Origin: Bathynomus jamesi
Taxonomy: Eukaryota > Arthropoda > Malacostraca > Isopoda > Cirolanidae
NCBI GenBank assembly: GCA_023014485.1
Contig: JAJOZX010000086.1
Location: 2,062,501 to 2,126,500, forward strand
DNA: 64,000 nt
Direction: 5' to 3'
The notes beneath the pieces are model-generated. The model worked only from the letters and a program-made list of their open reading frames with translations. It was not told the origin of the DNA and made no database searches. Of the stretch, positions 11,644 through 22,603 are shown one piece after another; within the stretch, counting starts at the first letter, position 1; each line of letters opens with the position of its first letter. Made by a program: the position numbers and the translations under genes.

Positions 11644-12365
11644 TAGTTCTAAGTTTAAGAGATATTTTTTCATCAAAGAAAGAACTGAAGTGAGGCATTT
11701 AATTAAGTTACCAAAAAAATAAATAATAAATAAATAAAAGAATACATGAAGAGCTAATATCTGGGACTCCCATTTACCCCCAATAGAAAATGGGGGGGGG
11801 GCGGGGTTTCGTCGGTGTGAACTCCGAGAGTGACCTGAGACGGAACAGTCACGAAGTAGGTTGTGGGACCAACTCAAATCCCGGAAAAGATGCGAATGAA
11901 CCCAAGATTTTGCAGCTTGCATACCCTTTCTAACTAATCGAGCAACCACAGAAATCAGTACGTGAAAATGATTTTAAAAAGGTAATTAATGCTTTCGATA
12001 TGGAATAATGAACAGAATTAGTGTAATGAAATGAGTTTTTTTTTTTTTATTATTTAACGTCTTATAATTCTTATATTGAATCCTGTTGCTAACTTCACTG
12101 ACACTAAATTTCTTTTACTGGCTGTTCTAACTTATACCCTTTCTACATCTGTACCGGCTTAATGGGAAATTTAGAAGCCTGATTCCCTTATATATTTATT
12201 CAACTAAGAATACCCAGCGAGAAATGAGGCGTTTGGTAAACGTTCTAAACGATTTATTGGCGTATGATAATTGTTCATGTTATTCACTAAACGTTCCAGT
12301 TCTTGTTGGGCATAAAGATAATTAAGGGAGGCGAGCCTACATTTTAATCTATTGCAATTATATTT

Positions 12366-12407
<42 letters not shown>

Positions 12408-12676
12408 CTAATTTAGTTACTCTTACGTTACATTTTCACTACATCAGTTAATGCACCTCTATTTCTCTGAGGTCTCTTCACGTCTGGAAAAGTAACGAAG
12501 TTTTGCAAGATTTTGGTTCAACTAGTGTAGAGCAAGCTGGGAGTACATAAATAAGAGTTACGTAGAGGAAGTAATGAAACATATAAATAAAGTGCATCAT
12601 GGACCAGATAAATAATGCACCCAAACCTTAAACGTGTTTTACATACGATCGTCTAACGATTGTCACTTAGTATGAC

Positions 12677-12721
<45 letters not shown>

Positions 12722-12832
12722 ATTTAGATAGGTTTTAGTTATGTACAAAGTCTGTTTCAATAACCTATTAAATCGACGTCACCATAACCCATTGCGTATT
12801 TCTCGTGGAACCATATTTTCAGGACACAATTC
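10804..12832. other. non-coding region with microsatellites
   Basis: No gene that I can support. It contains pyrimidine-rich TTTAG-type low complexity (11180-11310), (CA)n/(TA)n at about 11573-11642, a G10 run near 11791, (GA)n at 12370-12405 and (TA)n at 12679-12718. A minus-strand open frame at 10901-11140 has mixed composition but no motif I recognise. Confidence 0.55.
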
Positions 12833-13514
12833 AAGTAAGCTAAAAAAAGAAGAAACTGCTTCATTGCACAGTATACGCAGTCATTCTAAAGGTAGCTACT
12901 CTGGCGTAATATTACAGGAAAGCATATACTGTAGGTATCGGTATAAGAAGGGGAACAGTATACAAACTATCAAGAAACAGATATAAACTTTAGTGACGAG
13001 ACAAACTAGAACCGATATAGGAAGAAGATAAAGGAAGATATTCTGAAAGGATGCAAAACTAGGAAGAAGCCTTCTGAGTAAGAAACTACAGAAATTGGAC
13101 TTCGACGATTGGGAAAATGTGCTATAGTCAGACGAAAGCAACTTTGAGTTGAGCTACGAAACCATTATGATGCAAAATATTGTCATTTTAATGTGATAAG
13201 TAATGAAACACATTGTTGCAGGTGCACCTCCGAAATTACATCGTCTGTTTCTTCACCAGGTATTTGGAACATCTAGAGCCATTCATGTGAGAAAGAAAGT
13301 AGGGAAAGCTCATCACCCTGATTGTGCAGTACCAACAGTAAAACATGAAAGTAGAAGCATCATGGTGCCAGGTTGCATGTAATATGAAGGAGTGGGAAAC
13401 AGAGTTTGTGTGACCGTAGAAGGAACGCTTAGAGTTATACAAACATGTTTCTAGATAGAATTTTGAAGGTTTGACTATAATAATATATCGCTCCACAACT
13501 GGCTCCATACAACA
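12833..13514 (+). pseudogene. Tc1-like transposase remnant, left part
   Basis: Degenerate but readable Tc1 transposase. DDWENVL-SDESNFEL at about 13100-13155 is the first catalytic Asp block, and KVGKAHHPDCAVPTVKH and SRSIMVPGCM follow. Several stops and shifts are present. The remainder (QQSPDLSLL) continues at 17315, after the element inserted at 13515-17306. Outer ends not found. Confidence 0.7.
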
Positions 13515-13627
13515 CTGTAGGGCGGGTCGTACTCAGGTGACAACATGAATCTGAAGGAAATCCTACCATCAGGGGCAGACCCGGATCTAGGGGTGGGCTA
13601 TGTGGGCTGCAGCCACGGGCCCCGCAT

Positions 13628-13915
13628 TTGAGGGGGGCCTCCAAATTTGGAGAAGTTTTCCCCAATGTCTTAAATGCATACAGAATGTACTTGTCATTGA
13701 TGGTGACCAATTGTACCGGCGAACGGAGTTTTTCTAAGTTAAAGCGACTGAAATGTTGCACACGTTCAACAATGAAGCAAAAGCGATTACAGTCACTGGC
13801 AATTCTCTGTGTTGAACATGCTCTGGCCAAAGAAGTCGATTTTCGAAATATTATTAATGAATTTGCACAAAAAAAGGCTCGTCGGTTCAATCGGTTGCCA
13901 GCTCATAATCAGTAG
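13628..13915 (+). pseudogene. hAT transposase C-terminal fragment
   Basis: A 95-residue frame with the hAT dimerisation signature: NVLNAYRMYLSLMVTNCTGE followed by RSFSKLKRLK, then LAILCVEH and DFRNIINEFAQKKARR. Only the last third of a hAT transposase is present, inside the 13576-14875 fragment. The mariner inserted about 130 bp downstream of its stop. Confidence 0.8.
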
Positions 13916-14043
13916 GTAGGTGTGTATAAAATTATTAATTCAGGAAAATATAATATGTAAAATAAAGTAAAATATTTGTAAAGTAATATGTTTGTTCTGA
14001 AAACCTTTAATTTTCCTCGTAAACAAAGCTTATAATCCTTATA

Positions 14044-14797
14044 CAGGGTGGGCCGTAAGTTTCCATACATAGGAAAAATAAACATTTTTTTATGGACAAC
14101 CATTTTTATTTATATAATATGCTCTACATGGTTGCCATTGTTTTGAAAACACATTTCAATACGTGTTCCCCACTGTTGATGAACACGCATTAGCACAGTT
14201 GACGTTATGCTTGTAATGGCGTTGTGATACGTTCCTTTAGATGATTTATGTCTCGTATCTTTTCCTGATACACCATGGCCTTCAAGTGCCCCAAAGATAG
14301 AAATCAAGGGGGTGAGATCTGGGATCTGGGAGGCCACTCCACAGGACCACGCCGACCAATCCAAGCATCCGGAAACTGCTGATCCAAATACCGACGCACG
14401 TGAAGACCATAATGAGGCGGAGCTCCATCTTGCTGGAAGTAAACTGGGAAGTTACCTTCCTCGTTTAGCAGGGATGGGAAAATCTCTTCTTGCAACATGT
14501 TAAGATACCTTTCGGCATTAAGATTTCCACTGACAAAAATTGGTCCAATAATTCTGTCACCCCATATCCCGGCCCACACCATCACTTTACCGGCACCTTG
14601 CATCTTCGTCGGACTCAGCCAGTTAGGGTTAGCATTACTCCAATAACGTATGTTTTGCCGATTAACCTCTCCATTGACGTAAAAATTTGCTTCATCAGTA
14701 AACAAGATCTTACGTCAAACGCATATTCTTAGGGTATCTGAAACATAAAAACAAACGTTTAATTTTTCCTATGTATGGAAACTTACGGCCCACCCTG
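14044..14797 (-). mobile_element. mariner-like element, internally deleted, TA target duplication
   Basis: Perfect terminal repeat CAGGGTGGGCCGTAAGTTTCC plus a further ~16 bp on each side, flanked by TA (14042-14043 and 14798-14799). At 754 bp it is shorter than the usual ~1.3 kb. Only the C-terminal half of the transposase remains. Confidence 0.92.
14110..14705 (-). pseudogene. mariner/Tc-type transposase, C-terminal half
   Basis: The frame from 14705 has [18 protein letters not shown] with the first catalytic Asp kept, [14 protein letters not shown], and [13 protein letters not shown] with the second Asp. [14 protein letters not shown] follows before a shift near 14310, after which the last ~70 residues run to 14110. 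The helix-turn-helix N-terminal part is deleted. Same family as the remnant at 1-659. Confidence 0.8.
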
Positions 14798-15130
14798 TAC
14801 AATAAAAATTGTAGCCAAGGGGGCCCCCAAAAAAAATATTAGCCACGGGCCCCCATTCTTCTAGATCCGGGCCTGATCAGGGGTGTCTAAATTATGTGTT
14901 TTTACATGGGGAATTCAAATATGAGCTTCTTTTTTGGATAGGATAACTCTAACCTACATCATTTTGTATTTCTAAATTGCCAATTTTACCCTTTTGAACC
15001 CCTTTATAATATATTAAAAGATATAAGGTAAATCATTTATATTGACAAGGCCAAATCAACTTTACATATATTTATTAATAGGTGAACTGCATGTACTGTA
15101 TATCACTGGATATAATTACAATTACAAAGA

Positions 15131-16851
15131 TCATTCTCCTGACATCTTGAACTTTGCCAGGTTGCACAAATCCTGCTTTGACTCAGACTTGGACATCAGC
15201 TTCCTGCTGGTCTCCTGAGCCCTGATCCCTCCATCCCTCTTTTCCTGTGAGAAGTACTTAGCAGAAGCCTCAGTCACCATTTTAACAACCCTCTCAATGC
15301 TTTGTGTGTGGCAAGGCCAGTTGCGCACCTCCATGGGGGTGTTGATGAAATTTTTCACCTCTGAGGTGCTTAGAGAGCAGGTGAAAGGTGGCTCTGACAC
15401 ACCTTCTGACCAGCTGATCAAGTCACCGATGCTGGAAGCATCACAATTGATGTCAGGTGTCCTTCTGCTCCTAACAGAGGAGTCCCCCAGCTGAGTGTCC
15501 GGGTCCCCTCTCCCCTGATGGCCAGGATTCTCTCCACCCCTTCAATCCTCTCCTTCTGATCCTCAGAGCAGAGTAGTGTTTGGAGGATGACTTCACTGTG
15601 GGCATACCAAGCAGATCTTCTCACAGTTGGCATCACAATATCCAGCACCTTTCTCTGGGACTTGAGGCAGTCCAGCTGAAAGAGGATGTGTCTAGGCCCT
15701 TCGATCCAGGAGTGCTTGACCTTCACGTTGAACCAACATGGGTAATACACTCCAATGATGAATTCCACAATGAATTGCAGAATCTTCAGGTTCTTTCCTT
15801 TAAGTCCGTGCTTTGACACCCAGAGCCTGAGAAGTCTGTTCGCTGTGGTGAGCCAGCGGCTGTGGTTTACTGGTCCTATCTCTAACAGAGCCAGCCCTGC
15901 AGGAAGTACTCCATCCCTGACTGCACAGACAATTTTATAGCCATAGTATTGATCAGTTGAGAGATCTTGAACGACCTTGTCAGGAAGCTTGATCAGTGGA
16001 GGGCCAACAGAGATTCGGGTGAAGTTTGGATTGATATCAAAGTCTGTAGCAGAATCAAGGAGCTTTCCTATTGGCCCGGATAATTTTTTGTCTGACAGAG
16101 TAGGGCCATCAAGGTCAACAATGAGATGGCGCAGGGGAAGTTCAACAGTGTGCAGGTTGCACACCAACCAGACCAGCTTTCTCCCCAGGTGCAGCTCCAG
16201 CTTCCGCATTACTCTAGCTTTCACACCAGTGTTGACATTTGTTGAGTCTCCTCCAATGGCCAACAAGGTCTTATCATAACCCCTCTCTTTCAGCCAGGCA
16301 AACAGGACCTTAGCAATCTTCTCCGCATGTGACTCCTCTTTAGTTGCTTTCTCTGGGGTAAAGTGGAACAGATAGTAGCTGCTAGGCTCACTAACAACAC
16401 TATAGTGTTCTTCCTTGATCTTTGCGGGAAAAGATTGGTCACTGCCCTCAGCTTCCATCATCACATTGGTCAGGTCAATCCGCCCATCAAAGAGGATGCA
16501 AGAGATCCCCCCCTCCTCCCTGCACTTCTTCTCGAACTGTTCCCCCAGCTCTCTCATCAACTTCTCCTGTGCTCTCTTGACCTTGCTCTTATCAATCACT
16601 TTACTTGTATTGTCTTCTGTGATGATTCCTGCGTCAATCAGAGCTGCTGTTGCTATCGCTGCAGTTGGCCTCAGCCCTATGCCATACCTTATACTAGCAA
16701 GGGCAATGTTTTGAATCTCATCATAGTTTTTCTGTACCTTTGCCGAAGCTGCTGGCTCAGGGTCAGTTTGAGGGAAGAGCTCAACTTCAGGAACAAACTC
16801 ATCTTCATCACCACTTCTCTCCAATTCCAGATCCTCATCACCATCTGCCAA
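15131..16851 (-). pseudogene. transposase-like protein of family T, copy 1
   Basis: A 477-residue frame (16851-15418) continues after a shift near 15500-15520 into a second frame ending at 15131. Blocks: NIALASIRYGIGLRPTAAI; CILFDGRIDLTNV; KEEHYSVVSEP; LLAIGGDSTNVNTGVK; LVCNLHTVELPLRHL; PVNHSRWLTTANRL; WPCHTQSIERVVKMVTEAS. The C-x2-H and SRW motifs and the Asp in GGDST recall the hAT order of motifs, and the 8-bp target duplication agrees. Assignment to hAT is inference. Compared with copy 2 it lacks the N-terminal Cys-rich domain. Function would be transposition of its own element. Confidence 0.7.
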
Positions 16852-17314
16852 AAATCTCTTAACATGTTCTGAAACGTTACATTCTAGCCTCTGAGAAAGG
16901 TGGCTCAGAAAATGGCCTTATGCGCGCCAGAAAACCGTCAAAATATTTCATATACCAAACTGTATGATAATTACAATTAAGTGGAATGGCACACCTTTTT
17001 ATTTGAGTATTTAAATATATTATTATTATATGAATTACATTATATGTGTTTATATGAATTAGTTAGAACAATGCTCTATGAGAGATAACGTGAGCAGCCA
17101 TGATAGAAAACGTGAGAAGACATATTCTGGGGTAACTACAATAGTAAAATAATCAACAATTTAATAATAATCAACTGCAAAATGATGTAGGTTAGGGTTA
17201 TCAGAATTAAATATTTTCTTCAGAATTGTGTTCTATACACCAAAATATGTCATTTGAACACCCCTCTCCATTGATTTAAAAAAAATGCATAGTATGACCC
17301 GCCCTAATACAACA

Positions 17315-17530
17315 GTCTCCTGACCTGAGTTTGCTGAACATCTAAGGACAGTTTTGGACAAAAATTAAAAAAAAATAGACAAATTTGTGAACAGGTAATT
17401 TACTCCTGAAACTAACGAAAAAATGGGACACGATTCTTAGTAATATTTATGAGCAGCTCGCTAACGATATGCCCAAAAGGGTTCTAGCGGTGATTTAGAG
17501 TAATAAAAGAGGTACAAAGTATTAAATTAT
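17315..17530 (+). pseudogene. Tc1-like transposase remnant, right part
   Basis: Continuation of the Tc1 remnant of 12833-13514. QQSPDLSLLNI contains the SPDL block with the last catalytic position, followed by a degenerate tail reaching NDMPKRVLAVI. The join across the insertion fits the duplicated ATACAACA. Confidence 0.65.
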
Positions 17531-17659
17531 GTTTTAATAAGCACATTTAAATTGTATAATTACCATTATTCACTCCTTATTCCATATATTTACACTATAT
17601 GTCCTAATATGGGATGCTCACCACTTTCGACGAAGAACATACAGTATATATACGTATAT

Positions 17660-17956
17660 ACCTTCGGTAACCTTTGGTTAGCTTCCGCCCGAATTGTTCA
17701 TTCTGACGAAGGTCAAGCTTTTCACTCCACCTTAGACCTACAGTTTAACGTGGAATCCGAACCACGCCCCACCAGCAGCCAGGTGTCTTAACCATTAGGC
17801 CACACAGGGTACCCATTTATCTACCAACCACTGTCTTTATTGTCTGGAAGGATGAACAGCTGGGTTTTGCTGCCCGCCGGCTGCCGTCACCGGGCCTCGA
17901 TCCCAGGGGGCCGATGGATTCGTAGTCAGCGACGCTAACCACAACACCACCTAGGC

Positions 17957-17958
<2 letters not shown>
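17660..17958 (-). mobile_element. composite tRNA-derived SINE, minus strand
   Basis: On the minus strand it reads GGTGTTGTGGTTAGCGTCGC (A-box-like) and, further on, a degenerate B-box-like GGATCGAGGCC. A TTGGTAGATAAATGGGTACC linker and a second tRNA-like module (GTGGCCTAATGGTTAAGACA, then GTGGTTCGGATTCCACGTTA) follow. The same composite is at 23737-24093 on the plus strand, and fragments occur near 822, 24261, 24860, 41590, 42960 and 62100. Confidence 0.75.

Positions 17959-18016
<58 letters not shown>
17959..18016. repeat. (TA)n microsatellite
   Basis: About 54 bp of pure TA, next to the MITE copy that follows. (TA)n tracts border many of the short elements in this window. Confidence 0.95.
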
Positions 18017-18411
18017 GGGGTCGCGCGTCTTAAGGTACCTAAGCGCCACCACAGGCGAAAACGTGTTTTTCATGAATATCACTATTTTCACCCTCGCTCT
18101 ATCGCGTGGTTTGGGTTATAATGACCTTACGACACTAGAAGTATGGTTCAAAACCTTATGAAGCGAACTACTTTTTTTACCTCTATCGCCAGCCAAAAGT
18201 TCACCCAAAGTTCGGCATAACAAGAAAATCAAAAAATTAAAAAATATATATATAAAATATGAAAATCTATTCCAAAAACTCATCCACATCTTCATTAGCA
18301 TACTTAGAACTCTAATTTAGCCAAAAATGAACGTTCTAGCTCAATTAATAACAGAGATACTATTGCCAGAATAGTACTGAACTTTGGAGGCGATTTCTGG
18401 CGAATTTTAGT
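18017..18411 (-). mobile_element. MITE with GGGGTC termini, copy 2 (truncated)
   Basis: Begins GGGGTCGCGCGTCTTAAGG and matches the 2852-3282 MITE along its length in reverse orientation (for example the AATGAACGTTCTAGCTC block). It stops after GGCGAATTTTAG without the outer terminus, so its right end is lost. Confidence 0.85.
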
Positions 18412-19375
18412 GTGCAGAAAATTTTCCCTGGCACCCGTTGCCATTGGTACCTCCTCGGTATGGGCCGCAAGGCCTTTTGAGGTACTTCTTTTCCTTGTAA
18501 CTCCTTGTAACCCCTTCAGACCTATGACTGAAGTGTCTACAGTAGTTACAAGCCAACGGAGCAAATACCCGCGATGTGTTAATTTATAATAAAATATATA
18601 AAACCTAATAGTAACGAATTACTTCTTAAAATCCAAAATCAGCCTTCCAAAATGGGCTTTCAGCTAGAAATTTCAGAAAGAAGTAAAGGTCACTATGAAA
18701 ATATACTAAAAGCTCAGTGTTTACGAGGCTCTTCAGGACATCTATAAAGTACGCGAGGTTCTAAGCAGATTGAGCCAACGTGTAGCGATTTTTAAAAACG
18801 TCTTTACTTCTACTCTTCGCTTTCTTTTCATTATTTGTCTTTTCTTACTATTATCAGTCTTTACTCTCGGTTTTCTCTGTGTCTTTATACGGACGCGGTT
18901 AGACCTCTTGAGCCGGTGGGCGCCATTAAAATTTCGAACTATGAAGGGACCGGGATAATTATGCGCTATTATTTACTATTTACTGGCTTTTTATTTATGC
19001 CGAAACAATTGAACAAACGGGGGATCACGAGTGCGGACCCATCGTTAACATTTGACGCGGAGAGAGACGCAATTCAATGTTTTAAATTTATAATAACATA
19101 GTAATACGAAAAAAACACCTAACTAGGGCACACCCCGTCTGAGGACTGAATTTGGGGCATTTCAGCCTCGGCACATTTCGGTGTTGCCAGTTAGTCTTTT
19201 GTATTCTTAATTTCATACAAAACATTATTAAATTTTTATTTACGTACAAAACCTCATTAAATTTCTTATTAAATATTATTATCTTTATTAAAAAAAAACC
19301 AATACACGACAAACGACTGAAAAAAATTATGTGGAAATGAGGCTAGTGACGTCATCAAGAATTTTATCCGTGTTG
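18412..19375. other. no gene seen
   Basis: Mixed-composition DNA with no recognisable motif. The short open frames are not supported by composition or similarity that I can see. Confidence 0.5.
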
Positions 19376-21250
19376 AATTTTATAAGAATCCATGTATATT
19401 TATTTTGAAATATATGTTGATAAAATTTGAGAGAGCATATTTGATATACCCATTACGTAAAATTTTTGTAGCAATAAATTAATGCTATAAATCAAGTGTT
19501 TTCTAAAACAGCATATATTTGCATATCGATTTAATTGTAAATGAAACACGTGTTTACCAAGATTATTGGCTACATTTGATGAAGAGGAAAGGAAATCAAA
19601 GCGTTTAAAATTATAAGCTCTTTTTTTATCCTAGAGATTAGTATATAGATTATTATCTTTATTAAAAATTGGGAGATCCAAATAGAGTATAATGAATAGG
19701 TTCAGCTGTGGTAATTTCTATATCCATAGATTCAGGATAGATCTCACTGATATCGGTTAATGTCACTGAAATTTCCCTAAAATTGATTAACTCATCTATA
19801 GACCTAAAATTATATTTAAACGTATCAGAGACATCAACGAGTTTAACTATTCACGTAAATATAAATTAGCCAAATATGAAGAATACTTTCCACCTTGGGG
19901 TATACCTTTTACTTTTTTATAAATTTTACCTGAATAAACAACAAAGACATTATCTACACCAAATTTAATAGCTTTTCAAACAGACATTCACTAATATGCA
20001 CAGACTTACTTTTTAATTTAATATAGAATCCATTACTAAAATATCTGTGAAAATGTGAAATTAAGACGCCCACTATATCGTACGTAGTGAGGTAAAGACA
20101 GATTTGTAAAATGAAATTTATTAATTACCATCCTAGCGTTTATAGTCGTTTTCGTATCGATGATAGCATCCAAAACTTTTTATTATTATTATTATTACAG
20201 TAATAATCTATGGATCATTAAGACTACTTAAACATATTTCTAAGACTTTAGCTAAAAGTAAAGATGTTTCTTTATTAAGATACCCAACAATAGAAGTAAT
20301 GGATCACCTGAAGATCAGGGTCCCCAGCTTTCTTTAGTTAGCTTTATAAGGCTAACTAACGAAAATATCACGACCTAACCTAACCAATCGTCCAGGGCGT
20401 ACAGTTGACCTAACGACTGGTTAGGTTAGGTCGTGATATTTTCGTTAGACTTACAGTATAAGGCTAACTAAAAAAGGCTGGGGGCCCTGAGCTTCAGGTG
20501 ATCCAAAGTAATAAATCTAAACTTAACGGGAGTTTTAAAAATTTTGGTATGGGACAATGGGATATATAGAGGAAAATTTATTGCAGGTGCAAGATAATCC
20601 CATTTTTTTTAATGTTTAATATGATAAAATCGAAATTTGTTGGAATAGACGTATTGGTATTGGGAAGTTCTAAATCTATAATTTTTTAAAAATATCTTTC
20701 CCATATAAAGGCAAAATTACTAGTTGCTTTATCGACTGTGGTTATAATATAAATTTCTTTAAATGGTTCTATCCCTTTTAGAAATTCATTTGGATACATA
20801 CTAAAAGTCCCAAACTAAGGTACATTTTTAATTTTTTACAATCGTTTCTTATAATTATAAAAAAATTAACTTTCTATTCAATAAATTTATTAGATAAGAT
20901 AAGAACTTTCATTGAAGAAAGTTTTATAATTGTAATAATTAATTATCAATAATGTTCTAAAACATTTATGTATACGGGAAGTGTTAAGTTTAAGTGTTAA
21001 ATGGTACTTTGCACCATTATACCTAATATTAATTTCTTCATCTTTTAAAATATTGAGATCACCTGTAAAAATGTGACCACGAACTAAATCCTTGAATCTC
21101 GAGTTATTACATTTTCATGGTAAAATATTCTTATTATTTAAAGGAGAAATAAAGTTTTTACATTTAAAACCCATAGACCAAGTTTCTTTACTATATTTAT
21201 AGTCGAAGGATATGTATAAATTTTAGGAAATGTATCTTTCACAAATATTT
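19376..21250 (-). pseudogene. decayed reverse-transcriptase retroelement
   Basis: On the minus strand, pieces of a reverse transcriptase can be read through many stops. VDNVFVVYSGKIYKKVKG leads into IPQGGKYSSYLANLYL (about 19970-19860), which is the fingers-palm motif followed by the LANLYL block. FRSIDELINF follows where an R-Y-x-DD motif would be expected, then TDISEIYPESM, then NFKRFDFLSSSSNVANN. The IYPxS block after the catalytic motif is typical of an uncommon animal reverse-transcriptase lineage, not of LINEs. I cannot name it firmly. A palindromic MITE interrupts it at 20301-20504. Confidence 0.55.
20301..20504. mobile_element. palindromic MITE, copy 1
   Basis: The unit opens GGATCACCTGAAGATCAGGG and closes with the inverted GCCCTGAGCTTCAGGTGATCC. 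Inside, GTTAGCTTTATAAGGCTAAC and CGAAAATATCACGACCTAAC are also mirrored, so nearly the whole 204 bp can fold into one hairpin. Flanks GAAGTAAT and AAAGTAAT suggest an 8-bp duplication. A second copy is at 42742-42945. Confidence 0.9.
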
Positions 21251-21568
21251 CGTGTAATAGAGATGGGATGCTAAAGCCGGACGCATATAGGATCGTCTTG
21301 TGACTGACGACTGACGACTTGGATCGTGACGACTCAAGTCGCGTGTGATTTTACATTGACAGAATGGGAGCCCCGCAAACTGCAGCGACCGCAGTGACGA
21401 TAGCGTCAATCGGAGCTATTAGCGTCACTGAGCCTATAAAAGTGCCAATCCACTTCAGGTCGCCCTCATTTGCCCTCTCCTCGCATCTTCACTTCACATG
21501 CTGCTCCGTTCCCTCGTCATGTAACGCCACTCGATCTCAGCTTGACACTTTCCTTCAAAACTCCGTTC
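21251..21568. other. G+C-richer flank of the Polinton insertion site
   Basis: A 70-codon open frame (21364-21576) with no recognisable motif ends exactly at the left target duplication. No support for a real gene. Confidence 0.5.
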
Positions 21569-21574
21569 AAGCAT
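21569..21574. repeat. 6-bp target-site duplication, left
   Basis: AAGCAT directly outside the left terminal repeat. The identical hexamer is at 39587-39592. Six base pairs is the standard Maverick/Polinton duplication. Confidence 0.93.
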
Positions 21575-22010
21575 AGTAGTATAGCCGCAAAAGGGGAGAG
21601 TGCAAGAATGTTGCAGGTTATTATGTAATGTTGCAAAGGGGGGTGGGGTTTGTTGCAAAGGGGGAGTTGTTGCAAATGGGGTTGTTGCAAAGGGGGGTTG
21701 TTGCAAAGGGGGTGGGGGGAAACTTGGAGGCGGCGTTATCCCCCAAGAGAAAGGAGGAGGAGGAGAGAAAGGAGGAGAGGTGTTCACCTGGCAGGAGCCA
21801 AGTGCACATTAAGACTTCAGCCGAGTTGGCGTTGTTTTATAGGCTCCTAATAGCCAGTTGGCGTAATTGGCTTGAGTTGCCAGATACCGCGATACCATTG
21901 TATACATTATTATAGACTCCTAATCAGCCAGTTGGCTGTAAATGGTTGTCAGATACCTCTTTTTAGCAGTATTATTGCATACATTATTATTATATACGCC
22001 TAATCAGCCA
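21575..22010 (+). repeat. left terminal inverted repeat of the Polinton
   Basis: Matches the inverse of 39127-39586 almost throughout. After the terminus comes GGGGAGAGTGCAAGAATG, then a G-rich minisatellite (21628-21720) of TTGCAAAGGGG-type units, the block GGAGGCGGCGTTATCCCCCA, and subrepeats built on CTCCTAATCAGCCAGTTGGC and GTTGCCAGATACC. Similarity seems to resume near 22403-22465 after an insertion, so the original repeat was longer. Confidence 0.92.
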
Positions 22011-22560
22011 AGGGGGGAGAGGTACACATGCAGGAGGTACACATGCAGGAGGTACACACACATACGCACACATGCAGGAGGTACACATGCAGTAGTTACA
22101 CATGCAGGAGAGAGAGAGCTGAAGGAGGGAGAGAGACGCCTGTAGGAGAGAGAGAGAGAGAGAGAGCTGAAGGTGGGAGAGAGACGCCTGTAGAGAGAGA
22201 GAGAGAGAGAGACGCCTGAAGGAGAGAGAGAGAGAGAGTAATTGCCTTTAAGGCATATTATTTTCGTTTTCCTAACCTAAGAGGCCACTAAGGGGTTTAC
22301 CAAAGGGCCAAAAAAAGAAGGACCAGAGGTCCTTGCTCGGCTGGAGCCGAGCTGGGATGAGTCACCAGCTTCTCGATCTTTTATAAGCCTCTATTCTGGC
22401 TGAGTTGCCAGATCACGCCTTGTATTGGGGTGCTGAGTTGCCAGATCGCACCATGTATTCTAATAAGCATTGTGTACCACAATATGGTAGATGAATTAAA
22501 TAATTACACACTTAATTGAAATATAGATGTATATAGTGTTTTACAATAGATGTATATAGT
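22011..22560. repeat. minisatellite and GA-rich insertion in the left arm
   Basis: A CACATGCAGGAGGTA minisatellite (about 22024-22110) is followed by GAGAGA tracts with GACGCCTGTAG (about 22110-22240) and then unique sequence. GAGTTGCCAGATC-type units at 22403-22465 match the inner part of the right terminal repeat. No gene. Confidence 0.75.
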
Positions 22561-22603
22561 GGATTATATGCAAAATATAACATTAACTTGAGCTTCCTTG
22601 AAG

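Larger units (their letters stand above)
13576..14875. mobile_element. non-autonomous hAT fragment with 8-bp TSD
   Basis: Ends CAGACCCGGATCTAG and CTAGATCCGGGCCTG are inverted copies, flanked by a perfect direct repeat ATCAGGGG at 13568-13575 and 14876-14883. Net of the mariner inside it (14044-14797) it is about 550 bp and keeps only a hAT C-terminal coding fragment. Confidence 0.9.
13515..17306 (-). mobile_element. hAT-like DNA transposon family T, copy 1 (interrupted)
   Basis: Inverted termini TAGGGCGGGTCGTACT (from 13518) and AGTATGACCCGCCCTA (ending 17306). An identical 8-bp ATACAACA lies at 13507-13514 and 17307-17314, with three extra bases on the left. A second inverted pair (ATAACYCTAACCTACATCATTTTG) lies inside the ends at about 14942 and 17180. 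It carries the transposase gene at 15131-16851 and was later hit near its left end by a hAT fragment (13576-14875). Related to the cleaner copy at 48484-51677. Confidence 0.8.
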
